DNA from: Pseudomonas sp. GM78
Lineage (GTDB): Bacteria > Pseudomonadota > Gammaproteobacteria > Pseudomonadales > Pseudomonadaceae
Direction: 5' to 3'
Assembly: GCF_000282475.1 (NCBI RefSeq)
Contig: NZ_AKJF01000057.1
Location: 23,915 to 87,914, forward strand
DNA: 64,000 bases
The notes under the pieces are model-generated. The model saw nothing but the letters and a program-made list of their open reading frames with translations, did not search any database and was not told the DNA's origin. The position numbers and the translations under genes were made by a program. Positions 1 through 11,645 of this stretch are shown here, in pieces (the first letter of the stretch is position 1; each line of letters opens with the position of its first letter).

Positions 1-1559
1 AAGCGGAAAGCGGGATGCTCGCCCGTGGTCAGGAAATCCAGCAACTGGGTCTTGAACGCGAAGAGCGTGAAGCGGCCGTCGAAGCCCTGGAAACCGAATT
101 GCAAAACCTGCGGGCGCAACAGCGCCAGCAGGAAAACGGTCGTGAACATTTGCGCCGTCTGCTGCAAGACGAAGCCCGCCAGCAAGGTGAGTTGAAAGCT
201 CAATTGTCGGCCGGCAAAGCCAAGGCCGAGCAGTTGACCTTGCGCCGCACGCGCCTTGATGAAGAACTCCAGGAGTTGGCCGAACAGCGGGCCCTGGAAC
301 ATGAACACATCGGCGAAGCCCGCCTGCAATTGCAGGAAGCGCTCGACAGCATGGCGCTGGACACCGAACAGCGCGAGCTGCTGCTGGCCCAGCGCGACAG
401 CTTGCGCGAACGACTTGACCGGGTGCGTCAGGAAGCCCGTCAGCACAAGGATCACGCCCATCAACTGGCCGTGCGCCTGGGCTCGCTGCGGGCCCAGCAT
501 GATTCGACGCGCCAGGCCCTTGAGCGCCTGGAAATGCAGGCCGAACGCCTGACGGAAAAACGCGAGCAACTGAGCCTCAATCTGGAGGAGGGCGAGGCGC
601 CGCTGGAAGAGTTGCGCCTCAAGCTCGAAGAACTGCTCGACAAGCGCATGACCGTCGACGAAGAACTCAAGACCGCGCAGATCGCCCTGGAAGACGCCGA
701 CCGCGAATTGCGTGATGCCGAAAAGCGCCGCAACCAGGCCGAACAGCAGTCCCAGCTGATTCGCGGCCAGCTCGAAAACCAGCGCATGGAATGGCAAGCC
801 CTGACCGTGCGCCGCAAGGCTTTGCAGGACCAGTTGCTCGAAGACGGCTACGACCTGCACGGCGTGCTGGCCACGCTGACCGCCGAGGCCAGCGAGAAAG
901 CCGCCGAGGAAGAACTCGAGCGCATTGGCGCGCGGATCCAGCGCCTGGGCGCGATCAACCTCGCGGCCATCGATGAATACCAGCAACAATCGGAGCGTAA
1001 ACGTTATCTGGACGCCCAGAACGACGACCTGGTCGAAGCGCTCGACACGCTCGAGAACGTGATCCGCAAGATCGACAAGGAAACCCGAAACCGTTTCAAA
1101 GATACCTTTGATCAGATCAATGGCGGTTTACAGGCCCTTTTCCCAAAAGTTTTCGGTGGAGGACGCGCGTATTTGGAACTGACGGGCGAAGATCTACTCG
1201 ATACAGGGGTGACGATCATGGCGCAGCCGCCCGGAAAGAAGAACAGCACCATCCATTTGCTCTCCGGTGGCGAAAAAGCCCTGACCGCATTGGCCCTGGT
1301 TTTTGCGATCTTCAAGTTGAACCCGGCGCCGTTCTGCATGCTCGATGAAGTGGACGCGCCATTGGATGACGCCAACGTTGGACGCTATGCACGACTGGTC
1401 AAGGAGATGTCGCAGACGGTGCAGTTCATCTATATCACCCACAACAAGATCGCCATGGAAATGGCCGAGCAATTGATGGGGGTGACGATGCACGAACCGG
1501 GATGCTCGCGTCTGGTGGCGGTGGATGTCGAGGAGGCCATGGCGATGGTGGACGCCTGA
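1..1559 (+). CDS. smc: Chromosome partition protein SMC (3' part)
   Basis: SMC is the ATPase of the bacterial condensin complex (with ScpA/ScpB) that organises and segregates the chromosome. The window opens inside the gene: the frame is open from the first bases, so the true start lies to the left and only about 518 of the usual ~1160 residues are present. What is visible is a long Glu/Gln/Arg-rich coiled coil, then a C-terminal ATPase head with the ABC signature ([13 protein letters not shown]) and Walker B ([12 protein letters not shown]), ending in a hinge-distal tail typical of SMC. The downstream zipA-ligA order is the usual Pseudomonas arrangement. The identification is firm; only the N-terminal head and hinge are missing. 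Confidence 0.95.
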   Translation, partial: AESGMLARGQEIQQLGLEREEREAAVEALETELQNLRAQQRQQENGREHLRRLLQDEARQQGELKAQLSAGKAKAEQLTLRRTRLDEELQELAEQRALEHEHIGEARLQLQEALDSMALDTEQRELLLAQRDSLRERLDRVRQEARQHKDHAHQLAVRLGSLRAQHDSTRQALERLEMQAERLTEKREQLSLNLEEGEAPLEELRLKLEELLDKRMTVDEELKTAQIALEDADRELRDAEKRRNQAEQQSQLIRGQLENQRMEWQALTVRRKALQDQLLEDGYDLHGVLATLTAEASEKAAEEELERIGARIQRLGAINLAAIDEYQQQSERKRYLDAQNDDLVEALDTLENVIRKIDKETRNRFKDTFDQINGGLQALFPKVFGGGRAYLELTGEDLLDTGVTIMAQPPGKKNSTIHLLSGGEKALTALALVFAIFKLNPAPFCMLDEVDAPLDDANVGRYARLVKEMSQTVQFIYITHNKIAMEMAEQLMGVTMHEPGCSRLVAVDVEEAMAMVDA

Positions 1560-1814
1560 AACTGGGGTTTCAGGGGGGACTTCTTAGGAGTGGGACGCAA
1601 TTAGCCATGCCGACTTGCTGGCCAATCGACATATTCGAGGGACCAACGTGCCAGACGGTGTAAAGTTGCCTTTGGTCGTGCTAGTTTAATGTCAATTTTT
1701 CGTATACGTGGGTAAAACGCCTGTCAGAACATAGAGTTGGCGCCACGTTTTAAAGCGGTTTACAGAATGTAAGCCCCTTATTTTTCAGCATTTTTTATAG
1801 AGGCACGGGATTAC

Positions 1815-2660
1815 ATGGAAATCGGTCTGCGCGAGTGGCTGATCGTCATCGGCATTATTGTCATTGCCGGTATTCTTTTCGATGGCTGGCGCCGTATGCG
1901 CGGCGGCAAGGGAAAACTGAAATTCCGTCTCGACCGGAGCCTGTCCAACCTGCCCGACGAGGACACCAGCCCCGAGCTGTTGGGCCCGTCTCGCGTCCTG
2001 GATACGCACAAGGAACCGCAACTGGACGAGCAGGACCTGCCGTCGGTGAGCATGCCGGCCCGCGAATCGGGCTCCAAGCGTGGCAAGCGTGGCCATGGCG
2101 AGCCTTCCCAGGGCGACATGAACCTGAGCCTCGACCTGGACGGCGGCCCGAGCTTCAGCAGCCGTGACGACGATTTCCCCGATGACACCAAGGCAGCGCC
2201 TGCTGTCAGCGACAAGGAACAGCCGCAAGCCGAAGAAGTGCTGGTGATCAGCGTGATCTGCCGCGACCCAGCCGGCTTCAAAGGCCCGGCGCTGCTGCAG
2301 AACATTCTCGAGAGCGGCCTGCGTTTTGGCGAAATGGACATCTTCCACCGCCACGAAAGCATGGCGGGCAATGGCGAAGTGCTGTTCTCCATGGCCAACG
2401 CGGTCAAGCCTGGCGTCTTCGACCTGGACGACATCGACCACTTCAGCACCCCGGCCGTGAGCTTCTTCCTCGGCCTGCCAGGCCCGCGTCATCCCAAGCA
2501 GGCCTTCGATGTGATGGTGGCTGCGGCGCGTAAATTGTCGCAAGAGTTGAACGGTGAACTGAAGGACGACCAGCGCAGCGTACTGACCGCCCAGACGATC
2601 GAGCACTACCGTCAGCGCATCGTTGAATTCGAACGTCGCGCACTGACCCAGAAGCGCTGA
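1815..2660 (+). CDS. zipA: Cell division protein ZipA
   Basis: ZipA anchors FtsZ to the inner membrane at the septum. The 281-residue protein has a single N-terminal membrane segment (about residues 7-23, [15 protein letters not shown]) followed by a basic stretch, a variable Pro/Asp/Ser-rich linker, and a C-terminal FtsZ-binding domain (about 140-281). It starts with ATG behind a GAGGCACGGG-like purine stretch. It is separated from smc by 255 bp holding its own promoter region, and is followed by an intrinsic terminator before ligA. Size and layout fit Pseudomonas ZipA. Confidence 0.93.
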   Translation: MEIGLREWLIVIGIIVIAGILFDGWRRMRGGKGKLKFRLDRSLSNLPDEDTSPELLGPSRVLDTHKEPQLDEQDLPSVSMPARESGSKRGKRGHGEPSQGDMNLSLDLDGGPSFSSRDDDFPDDTKAAPAVSDKEQPQAEEVLVISVICRDPAGFKGPALLQNILESGLRFGEMDIFHRHESMAGNGEVLFSMANAVKPGVFDLDDIDHFSTPAVSFFLGLPGPRHPKQAFDVMVAAARKLSQELNGELKDDQRSVLTAQTIEHYRQRIVEFERRALTQKR

Positions 2661-2696
2661 TATTTGCAACAATGATGTGTACAGCATCAACAAATT

Positions 2697-5095
<2,399 letters not shown>

Positions 5096-5102
5096 CTTCG
5101 CC

Positions 5103-5176
5103 AAGATCGCAGCCTTCGGCAGCTCCTACAGGGTATACGCAACACAATGTAGGAGCTGCCGCAGGCTGCGATCTTT
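5103..5176. repeat. REPIN (TGTAGGAGCTGCCG type)
   Basis: Two inverted copies of a REP unit (left arm AAGATCGCAGCC...AGCTCCTACA, right arm TGTAGGAGCTGCCG...GCGATCTT) separated by a short spacer. The same unit recurs at 47428-47521 and 53803-53883. It lies just after ligA, which has no other visible terminator. Confidence 0.9.
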
Positions 5177-5256
5177 TGATTTGCCCCCGCAGAGCGTGGG
5201 AACGATCTGCGCCCAGGAATGATCTAGTCTTGGCAAGCCCCAGGGAGAGATCGCTC

Positions 5257-6423
5257 ATGTACCGCTTCTTCGAACAGCTCACCTCGCGCATCGCTGCCCC
5301 CTTCATCGGCGAAAGCTCGCGCAACAGCAAGATCTGGCCCTGTCGTTGCGGCCAGTCGCTGTTCTTTCGCAACAGCCAATGCCTGGCCTGTTCCGCAGCC
5401 CTGGGTTATCAACCGCAGCAAAGTCGCTTGTCCTCGCTGCAACCGGGCGAACAACCCGACACCTGGCTGCTCGATGCCGATCCCGGCGCGGGCCTGTTCC
5501 GTCGCTGCGCCAATCTCGATTCGCCCGCCGCGTGCAATTGGCTGCTGCCAGCCAATGACCACGACTCGCTGTGCATCGCCTGTAGCCTGAACCGCATCAT
5601 CCCCGACTTATCCATCTCCGAAAACCACGAACGCTGGCGCAAGGTGGAAACCGCCAAGCGCCGATTGGTCGCGCAATTGGTCAGCCTCGGGTTGCCAGTT
5701 ATCCCGAAAACCCTCGACGAAGAAATCGGCCTGGCCTTCGATTTCATCGGCGTCGATCTCGAAGGCAAGGCACCCACCACCGGCCACGCCAACGGCCTGA
5801 TCACCCTCGACATCAAGGAAGCCGACGACGCCCACCGCGAACAGGTACGGGTGCAAATGCACGAACCCTATCGCACCTTGCTCGGGCATTTCCGTCACGA
5901 AGTCGGGCATTACTACTGGGATCGCCTGATTGCCAACAGCGACTGGCTGGAACCCTTTCGCGGCCTGTTCGGCGAAGAACGCGCCAGCTACGCCGAGGCC
6001 CTGGAACGGCATTATCAACAAGGCGCGCCGCTCGACTGGCAGCAGCAATACGTCAGCGCCTACGCCACCATGCACCCCTGGGAAGACTGGGCCGAAACCT
6101 GGGCGCACTACCTGCACATGATGGACGCGGTCGACACCGCGCTCGGGTTTGGCATGAGCGCACGGGAAATGGACCTCGACTATCAGCCCTTTTTTCCCCC
6201 CAGCACCCTCTACGATCCGCAACATCCCGGCGGCACCGCGTTCCTGTCATTCGTCAATGCGTGGATCGAACTGGCCGGCATGCTCAACGAGCTGTCGCGC
6301 AGCATGGGCCAGCCAGATTTCTACCCCTTCGTGCTGCCGCCCGCGGTGATCGCCAAGCTGCACTTCATCCACCTGGTGATCCAGCGCGAGGGCGGCAGGG
6401 CGGATGAGGTACTGGCGCAATAG
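5257..6423 (+). CDS. Zinc-binding metallopeptidase-like protein
   Basis: A 388-residue protein of the family annotated as putative zinc-binding metallopeptidase (peptidase_Mx/DUF2248 type). Visible features: an N-terminal four-Cys zinc ribbon (CRCGQ...CLAC, about 30-50), a second Cys pair (CIACSLN, near 115), and a catalytic-looking HEVGHYYWD motif (near 217, HExxH-like with Glu as general base), with a downstream conserved Glu region (EDWAETWAHYLHM). ATG 5257 follows AGGGAGAGA and is preferred to the longer frame from 5176, which would run through the REPIN. Substrate is unknown. No operon partner is evident; an 89-bp gap separates it from the PepSY operon. Confidence 0.75.
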   Translation: MYRFFEQLTSRIAAPFIGESSRNSKIWPCRCGQSLFFRNSQCLACSAALGYQPQQSRLSSLQPGEQPDTWLLDADPGAGLFRRCANLDSPAACNWLLPANDHDSLCIACSLNRIIPDLSISENHERWRKVETAKRRLVAQLVSLGLPVIPKTLDEEIGLAFDFIGVDLEGKAPTTGHANGLITLDIKEADDAHREQVRVQMHEPYRTLLGHFRHEVGHYYWDRLIANSDWLEPFRGLFGEERASYAEALERHYQQGAPLDWQQQYVSAYATMHPWEDWAETWAHYLHMMDAVDTALGFGMSAREMDLDYQPFFPPSTLYDPQHPGGTAFLSFVNAWIELAGMLNELSRSMGQPDFYPFVLPPAVIAKLHFIHLVIQREGGRADEVLAQ

Positions 6424-6439
6424 TTATACATGATGGCAA

Positions 6440-6455
6440 TTCAGTTTCAATTAAG
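6440..6455 (+). promoter_or_regulatory. Candidate response-regulator box before PepSY operon
   Basis: TTCAG-N6-TTAAG lies 58 bp before the first PepSY start. This differs by one base from TTAAG-N6-TTAAG, the box described for BqsR/CarR in P. aeruginosa, whose operon also pairs small PepSY/DUF proteins with a two-component system. Autoregulation by the regulator at 7148-7816 is an inference. Confidence 0.4.
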
Positions 6456-6512
6456 TTGGTTTCGCTAAGGTGGCCCCCGTAGGCAACACATAAAAGAATA
6501 CGGAGACACCCC

Positions 6513-6821
6513 ATGAAATCCTTCACTGCCCTGACCATCGCATCCCTCATCGGCCTGACCGCCAGCCTCGCCCATGCGCGCGACCTCGGCCCCGACGAAG
6601 CCCTGAGGCTGCGCGACGCTGGTACCATTGTGTCTTTCGAGAAGCTCAATGCCGCAGCGCTGGCCAAGCATCCCGGTTCCACCGTCACCGAAACCGAACT
6701 GGAAGAAGAGTACGGCAAGTACATCTACCAGGTTGAACTGCGCGATCCGCAGGGCATCGAGTGGGACCTGGAGCTGGACGCGGTCAGCGGGCAGATTCTC
6801 AAGGATCATCAGGACACGTAA
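6513..6821 (+). CDS. Periplasmic PepSY-domain protein (first of pair)
   Basis: A 102-residue protein with a Sec signal peptide (cleavage after about residue 22, LAHA-RD) and one PepSY-like domain covering the rest (EKLNAAALAKHPGS...YIYQVELRDPQG...VSGQILKDHQD). PepSY proteins are often linked to metal or cell-envelope sensing. It starts the four-gene operon with a second PepSY gene, a response regulator and a sensor kinase; its TAA stop overlaps the ATG of the next gene. It may modulate signal input to the kinase; this is inference from context. Confidence 0.85.
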   Translation: MKSFTALTIASLIGLTASLAHARDLGPDEALRLRDAGTIVSFEKLNAAALAKHPGSTVTETELEEEYGKYIYQVELRDPQGIEWDLELDAVSGQILKDHQDT

Positions 6822-7144
6822 TGACGCTGCATGCCTTTTCACATCGACGCGTCAGCGCCCGCCTGGCGCTGGCGCTGCTGGTTTTTTGCTCGGTGGTGGC
6901 GGCCCGCGACCTCGACCAGGACGAGGCCCTGCGCCTGCGCCAACAAGGTGTCATCCTGCCGCTCGAGCAACTGTTGCAGCAGGCCCTGGATCGTTATCCG
7001 GGGGCCAAGCTGCTGGAAGCCGAGCTCGAAGAGAAGCACGACGTCTACATTTATGAAGTCGAATTGCTGACCCGCGACGGCGTGGTCCGCGAGCTCGACA
7101 TCGACGCCACCACCGGCCGTTTACTCAAAGACAAGGAAGATTGA
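6821..7144 (+). CDS. Periplasmic PepSY-domain protein (second of pair)
   Basis: A 107-residue paralogue of the preceding protein: signal peptide (LALALLVFCSVVAA) followed by RDLDQDEALRLRQQG, nearly the same mature start as its neighbour, and a PepSY domain ending TGRLLKDKED. ATG 6821 shares its first base with the preceding stop (TAATG), so translation is probably coupled; the frame is open further upstream but that part is inside the first gene. The duplication within one operon suggests the two proteins act together or have split roles beside the adjacent two-component system. Confidence 0.85.
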   Translation: MTLHAFSHRRVSARLALALLVFCSVVAARDLDQDEALRLRQQGVILPLEQLLQQALDRYPGAKLLEAELEEKHDVYIYEVELLTRDGVVRELDIDATTGRLLKDKED

Positions 7145-7147
7145 CCG

Positions 7148-7816
7148 ATGCGCTTGCTCCTGGTGGAAGACCACGTGCCGCTGGCCGACGAACTGGTGGC
7201 CGGCCTCAATCGCCAAGGGTATGCCGTGGACTGGCTGGCCGACGGTCGCGACGCCGTGTACCAGGGCAGCACCGAGCCCTACGACTTGATCATCCTCGAC
7301 CTCGGCCTGCCGGGGGTCCCCGGGCTTGAGGTATTGACCCAGTGGCGCGCCGGAGGTCTCACGACGCCGGTGCTGATCCTCACCGCCCGCGGTTCCTGGG
7401 CCGAGCGCATCGAAGGCCTCAAGGCCGGCGCCGACGACTACCTGACCAAGCCGTTCCACCCCGAAGAACTGCACCTGCGCATCCAGGCCCTGTTGCGCCG
7501 CTCCCACGGCCAGGTCAATCAACCGACCCTGAAGGCGGCCGGGCTGCAACTGGATGAAGGGCGCCAGTGCGTGACCCGCGATGGCGCCGACATCCAGCTC
7601 ACGGCCGCCGAGTTTCGCCTGTTGCGTTACTTCATGCTGCACCCGGAACAGATCCTGTCCAAAAGCCACCTGGCCGAACACCTCTACGACGGCGAAACCG
7701 AGCGCGACTCGAATGTGCTGGAAGTCCACGTCAATCACCTGCGGCGCAAACTCGGGCGCAACGTGATCGAAACCCGTCGCGGCCAGGGTTACCTGCTCGG
7801 TGGACAAGCCCGGTGA
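7148..7816 (+). CDS. OmpR/PhoB-family response regulator
   Basis: A 222-residue DNA-binding regulator: receiver domain (about 1-115) with acidic pocket (EDH), phospho-acceptor Asp in [10 protein letters not shown] (near residue 51), conserved Thr (LTARGSW) and Lys (TKPFHPEEL), then a winged-helix output domain (about 125-220, [10 protein letters not shown]...VNHLRRKLG...RRGQGYLL). It begins 3 bp after the PepSY stop behind AAGGAAGA and overlaps the kinase start by 4 bp. It resembles the PmrA/QseB/PhoP branch; which orthologue it is cannot be settled by eye. Confidence 0.93.
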   Translation: MRLLLVEDHVPLADELVAGLNRQGYAVDWLADGRDAVYQGSTEPYDLIILDLGLPGVPGLEVLTQWRAGGLTTPVLILTARGSWAERIEGLKAGADDYLTKPFHPEELHLRIQALLRRSHGQVNQPTLKAAGLQLDEGRQCVTRDGADIQLTAAEFRLLRYFMLHPEQILSKSHLAEHLYDGETERDSNVLEVHVNHLRRKLGRNVIETRRGQGYLLGGQAR

Positions 7817-9126
7817 AGTCGATCCAGCGCCGTTTGAGCCTGGGCCTGATCAGCGTGATGGTCATCGTCGGCCTGGTGCTGGCGCAAACCAGCCTGTGGC
7901 TGTTCGAAGTGGGCTTGCAGCGCTACCTCGAAGCCGGGTTGCGCAACGACAGCGAAACCCTGTTGATAGCGCTGGTTCGCGGCCCCCAAGGCTTGCAACT
8001 GGACGAGCGACTGTTGTCGCCGGCGTATCAGCGGCCGTTTTCCGGCCACTACTTCCGCATCGATTTTGCCGACAGCCACTGGCGTTCCCGCTCGCTCTGG
8101 GACCAGGAACTGCCACGCCTCGAGCGTCCGGGCCTGGAGAGCAACCTGCAACTGGGCCCGGAAGGCCAACAGTTGCTGGTGCTGCGTTCGGACTATCGAC
8201 GCCTGGGCCAGTCGATTTCCATCAGCGTGGCGCAGGACTACACGCCGGTGCGCGAGAGCTTCCAGCGCATGCAGCAGATCGGCCTCGGGCTGGGGCTGGC
8301 GGGCCTGCTGCTGATCCTCCTGCTGCAACGGCTCACCGTGCGGCGCGCCTTGCGTCCGCTGGAAAAGGCTCGGGAACAGATCGCGCAACTGCAACAGGGT
8401 CAGCGCTCGCAACTCGACGATCAGGTGCCGATCGAACTGGAACCGCTGGTGACCCAGATCAACCACTTGCTGGCTCACACCGAAGACAGCCTCAAGCGTT
8501 CACGCAATGCCTTGGGCAACCTCGGCCACGCCCTGAAAACCCCGTTGGCAGTGTTATTGAGCCTGGCCTCCAGCGAACAACTCGACGCGCACCCGCAACT
8601 GCGCCAGGTCCTCAAGGAGCAACTGGAACAGGTCCGCCTGCGACTCAATCGCGAACTCAACCGCGCCCGCCTGGCCGGCGACGCCTTGCCAGGTGCCTTG
8701 TTCGATTGCGATGCCGAACTGCCGGGATTGCTCGCCACCCTGAACATGATCCACGGCGAACACCTGCACCTCAGCTATGTTGCGCCGACCGGCCTGCAGT
8801 TGCCCTGGGACCGCGAAGACCTGCTGGAACTGCTCGGCAACCTGTTGGACAACGCCTGTAAATGGGCGGACGCCGAAGTGCGCCTGAGCGTGGTCGAAAC
8901 CGCGCAAGCCTACGAATTAAACGTGGAAGATGACGGCCCGGGGATTCCCCAGGACCAGCGCGACCAAGTCTTCAGCCGCGGCACCCGCCTGGATGAGCAG
9001 ACCGACGGGCATGGCCTGGGCCTGGGCATCGTGCGCGACATCGTCGACACCTGGGGCGGGGTGTTGCTGCTGCACGAAAGCGAGTGGGGCGGCCTGAAAG
9101 TGACCATCGATTTGCCCAAACGCTAA
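7813..9126 (+). CDS. PhoQ-like sensor histidine kinase
   Basis: A 437-residue inner-membrane kinase starting at GTG 7813, which overlaps the regulator stop (GTGA). Two membrane segments (about 12-32 and 155-175) flank a periplasmic sensor of about 120 residues. The H-box reads [12 protein letters not shown] instead of the common SHELRTPL, as in PhoQ relatives; N-box (NLLDNACKW), G1 ([10 protein letters not shown]) and G2 (GHGLGLGIV) follow. The open frame extends upstream to 7567 but that part lies inside the regulator. With the two PepSY proteins it forms a complete envelope-sensing operon; ligand (divalent cation is a guess from relatives) is not shown by sequence. Confidence 0.9.
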   Translation: MKSIQRRLSLGLISVMVIVGLVLAQTSLWLFEVGLQRYLEAGLRNDSETLLIALVRGPQGLQLDERLLSPAYQRPFSGHYFRIDFADSHWRSRSLWDQELPRLERPGLESNLQLGPEGQQLLVLRSDYRRLGQSISISVAQDYTPVRESFQRMQQIGLGLGLAGLLLILLLQRLTVRRALRPLEKAREQIAQLQQGQRSQLDDQVPIELEPLVTQINHLLAHTEDSLKRSRNALGNLGHALKTPLAVLLSLASSEQLDAHPQLRQVLKEQLEQVRLRLNRELNRARLAGDALPGALFDCDAELPGLLATLNMIHGEHLHLSYVAPTGLQLPWDREDLLELLGNLLDNACKWADAEVRLSVVETAQAYELNVEDDGPGIPQDQRDQVFSRGTRLDEQTDGHGLGLGIVRDIVDTWGGVLLLHESEWGGLKVTIDLPKR

Positions 9127-9139
9127 AACAGCGGGACGC

Positions 9140-10150
9140 TCAACGCCCCTCGAGCAACCCGGCCGCCTGATCCAGCAAGGCCAAAGGCTCCTTCGCCTTG
9201 TGGATATCCACCGACAGCAACTGACGAAACTTGCGTGCCCCCGGAAACCCGGTGCCCAGCCCCAGCACATGCCGGGTGATATGGTGCATCGCCCCACCGG
9301 CTTCCAGATGCGCAGCGATATAAGGCCGCAACTGCGCCAACGCCTCGGCGCGCGTGATCACCGGCGCAGTGCTGCCAAACAACTGCTGATCCACCTCGGC
9401 CATCACGTAAGGGTTGTGATAAGCCTCACGCCCGAGCATCACCCCGTCGAACGTCTGTAAATGCTCATGACAGGCTTCCAGGCTCTTGATCCCGCCGTTG
9501 AGAATAATCTCCAACTCCGGATAATCCGCCTTCAACCGCGCGGCCACGTCATAACGCAGGGGCGGAATATCGCGATTCTCCTTCGGCGACAACCCCTCCA
9601 GAATCGCAATCCGCGCATGCACGGTAAAACTGGTGCAACCGGCATCACGCACCGTACCGACGAAATCGCACAGCTCTTCATAACTGTCACGCCCGTTGAT
9701 CCCGATCCGATGCTTCACCGTCACCGGAATCGACACCGCATCGCGCATCGCCTTCACACAATCGGCCACCAACTGCGGATGCCCCATCAGGCACGCCCCG
9801 ATCATATTGTTCTGCACCCGGTCACTGGGGCAGCCCACATTCAGATTCACCTCATCGTACCCATGCTCCTGCGCCATCCGCGCACACGCCGCCAAGTCCA
9901 ACGGCACACTGCCGCCCAACTGCAACGCCAACGGATGCTCGGCCTCGTTGTGTCGCAGAAACCGCTCGTGATCGCCGTTGAGCAGGGCACCGGTGGTGAC
10001 CATCTCGGTGTAGAGCAGGGCGTTCTTCGACAGCAGGCGCAGGAAGAAACGACAGTGACGGTCGGTCCAATCCATCATGGGTGCAACGCTGAACCGCCGA
10101 GACAGCGCAGGGCGTGTGTTTGTTGGGCTGGAGTGGGTGTTTGGTACCAT
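9140..10150 (-). CDS. dusA: tRNA-dihydrouridine(20/20a) synthase DusA
   Basis: FMN-dependent reductase forming dihydrouridine at positions 20/20a of tRNA. The 336-residue protein begins with a short variable tail then RRFSVAPMMDWTDRHCR, and has the conserved catalytic region NVGCPSDRVQ (Cys near residue 107) and FMN-binding segments (NGGIKS, DGVMLGREAY). dusA 5' ends are established insertion sites for tyrosine-integrase islands, and an integrase gene lies immediately upstream and divergent. The first dozen codons (up to SRRFSV) sit at the element junction and may have been supplied by the island; alternative starts are possible there. Confidence 0.93.
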   Translation of the reverse strand: MVPNTHSSPTNTRPALSRRFSVAPMMDWTDRHCRFFLRLLSKNALLYTEMVTTGALLNGDHERFLRHNEAEHPLALQLGGSVPLDLAACARMAQEHGYDEVNLNVGCPSDRVQNNMIGACLMGHPQLVADCVKAMRDAVSIPVTVKHRIGINGRDSYEELCDFVGTVRDAGCTSFTVHARIAILEGLSPKENRDIPPLRYDVAARLKADYPELEIILNGGIKSLEACHEHLQTFDGVMLGREAYHNPYVMAEVDQQLFGSTAPVITRAEALAQLRPYIAAHLEAGGAMHHITRHVLGLGTGFPGARKFRQLLSVDIHKAKEPLALLDQAAGLLEGR

Positions 10151-10208
10151 TTTGCTCTACATATTTTCAGCGTGTTTTGGGGCGTTTTCGGGCGTTTTTT
10201 GACTCTCG

Positions 10209-10248
10209 GTGGTACGATGTACCACTTCAAAACTGACGCGTACCACTT
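10209..10248. repeat. GTACC-containing dyad and direct repeat before integrase
   Basis: GTGGTAC-GAT-GTACCAC is a perfect 7-bp-arm dyad (10209-10225), and GTACCACTT recurs at 10219-10227 and 10240-10248; a further GGTACC lies at the dusA start (10143-10148). Such clustered repeats beside an integrase gene may be arm-type binding sites or an autoregulatory operator. Confidence 0.5.
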
Positions 10249-10253
10249 TCGAT

Positions 10254-11378
10254 ATGGCGACTATCAGGGCAAGAAAACTGGCGGATGGGACAGTGAGCTA
10301 CACGGCTCAGATCCGCATCAAGCGCGACGGAGTGCAAGTCTACCAAGAGAGCCAGACCTTCGCCCGAAAACAGGCGGCTCAGGCCTGGGTGCGTCGACGT
10401 GAGGCAGATCTCGATCAACCTGGTGCGATTGAGCGAGCGAATCGCAAGGGGATTACCGTCCAGGACATGATCAAGCGATACCTGGTCGAAATGGAGAAAG
10501 CCCGACCGCTGGGCAAGACCAAGGAAGCCACCCTCAATGCCATTGCAGCGTCGGATTTTGGTCAGACCATTGACTCCGACATAAACAGCCAACGGTTGGT
10601 GGACTTTGCGCTCTGGCGTATGAGCAAGGAGGGCGGTGGCGTTCAACCGCAGACTGCTGGCAATGACCTGGCCCATCTTGGGGCTGTTTTGTCGATTGCT
10701 CGACCTGCATGGGGATATGAGGTCGATCCGCATGCGATGGCGGATGCTCGAAAAGTGTTGAGGAAGCTGGGCTACAACATGAAGAGCCGAGAGCGGGACC
10801 GGCGCCCCACATTGGGTGAGCTTGATAAGTTGCTCGAACATTTCAGTGGCATACTGCATCGACGTCCCAGCTCAATCAATATGCTTAAGGTGACTGGTTT
10901 CGCGTTGTTTTCGACGCGAAGGCAGGATGAGATCTGTCGCATTCTCTGGGCTGATGTCGATGAAGCTGGCCAGCGCGTCTTGGTGCGGGATATGAAGAAC
11001 CCTGGTCAGAAGATCGGCAACGATGTTTGGTGCTACATCCCCGATGAAGCGTGGCGAATTCTGAAGACCATGCCAAAGTCGTGTGCTGAGATTTTTCCCT
11101 ACAATTCGTCGTCTATTTCAACAAGCTGGGCGAAGGCTTGCAAATTTCTGGAGATTGAGGACCTGCACTTTCATGATCTGCGCCACGATGGGGTAAGCAG
11201 ATTGTTTGAGATTGATTGGGATATTCCGAGGGTGGCGAATGTTTCAGGTCATCGAGATTGGAATTCGCTGCGACGGTATACTCATTTGCGGGGGAGAGGT
11301 AACCATTACGCGAAGTGGCCGTGGCTGGAAACGATTGTCCAGGCACCTGTGAGGCTGGGTGCCTGGACAATGAAGTAG
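10254..11378 (+). CDS. Tyrosine-type site-specific integrase
   Basis: A 374-residue phage-type integrase. The N-terminal ~60 residues form an arm-binding domain (MATIRARKLADGTVSYTAQIR), then a core-binding SAM-like domain (about 65-165) and a C-terminal catalytic domain with the Arg of STRRQDE, the HDLRH box, the GH of VSGHRDW and the nucleophilic Tyr in LRRYTHL. ATG 10254 matches the family start; GTG 10209 is an in-frame alternative. It points away from dusA, the usual orientation in dusA-inserted islands. The 3' end contains a strong inverted repeat. All catalytic residues appear present, so the enzyme may be functional. Confidence 0.92.
   Translation: MATIRARKLADGTVSYTAQIRIKRDGVQVYQESQTFARKQAAQAWVRRREADLDQPGAIERANRKGITVQDMIKRYLVEMEKARPLGKTKEATLNAIAASDFGQTIDSDINSQRLVDFALWRMSKEGGGVQPQTAGNDLAHLGAVLSIARPAWGYEVDPHAMADARKVLRKLGYNMKSRERDRRPTLGELDKLLEHFSGILHRRPSSINMLKVTGFALFSTRRQDEICRILWADVDEAGQRVLVRDMKNPGQKIGNDVWCYIPDEAWRILKTMPKSCAEIFPYNSSSISTSWAKACKFLEIEDLHFHDLRHDGVSRLFEIDWDIPRVANVSGHRDWNSLRRYTHLRGRGNHYAKWPWLETIVQAPVRLGAWTMK
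11335..11370. repeat. 13-bp-arm inverted repeat within integrase 3' end
   Basis: TTGTCCAGGCACC and its exact complement GGTGCCTGGACAA are separated by 10 bp, inside the last codons of the integrase gene. It could be an RNA hairpin controlling the 3' end or a protein-binding site. Confidence 0.6.
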
Positions 11379-11389
11379 TCATCTAGGGA

Positions 11390-11435
11390 GAGCTAGCGTT
11401 TGCCACTCTGCTAGCTCCCAGTATGTCATTTTTTT
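11390..11435. terminator. Convergent terminator-like hairpin after integrase
   Basis: Stem GAGCTAGC / GCTAGCTC (12-bp loop) follows the integrase stop; a T-run begins about 10 bp beyond it. It sits between two convergent genes. The T-tract is not directly adjacent, so strength is uncertain. Confidence 0.4.
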
Positions 11436-11623
11436 GGAGGCCCGCCGTTTCCTGATCCCGGTGTTTCTCCCCCCCCGCCACCACCATCATCATCGTCAGC
11501 ATAGACAATTCCGAGACAAGGTTTATAGTTCGAGCACTCAATGTTCTGAATGTTTGCTTGTGCTGTATGAGCTCCTATGAAGAATAGAATTATTGCTATT
11601 CTAAAACATGTTGTGAGTTTCAA
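11426..11623 (-). CDS. Small secreted Cys/Gly-rich peptide (unknown)
   Basis: A 65-residue product starting at TTG, supported by AGGAG seven bases upstream. The first ~23 residues are a signal peptide (IAIILFFIGAHTAQA), followed by a two-cysteine segment (ECSNYKPC), an Asp run, and a low-complexity Gly/Pro/Lys tail (GGGGGGETPGSG...). It lies 22 bp downstream of the two-TM protein gene on the same strand, so they are probably co-transcribed. I do not recognise a family. AT-rich codon use and location in the island suggest transfer. Confidence 0.6.
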   Translation of the reverse strand: MKLTTCFRIAIILFFIGAHTAQANIQNIECSNYKPCLGIVYADDDDGGGGGGETPGSGNGGPPKK

Positions 11624-11645
11624 TGTGCGCTCTCCTCATAAGTTT

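Noticed and set aside
9461-10402. 313-residue plus-strand frame over dusA and the island junction
   Set aside because: It is antisense to dusA and enters the integrase in the wrong frame.
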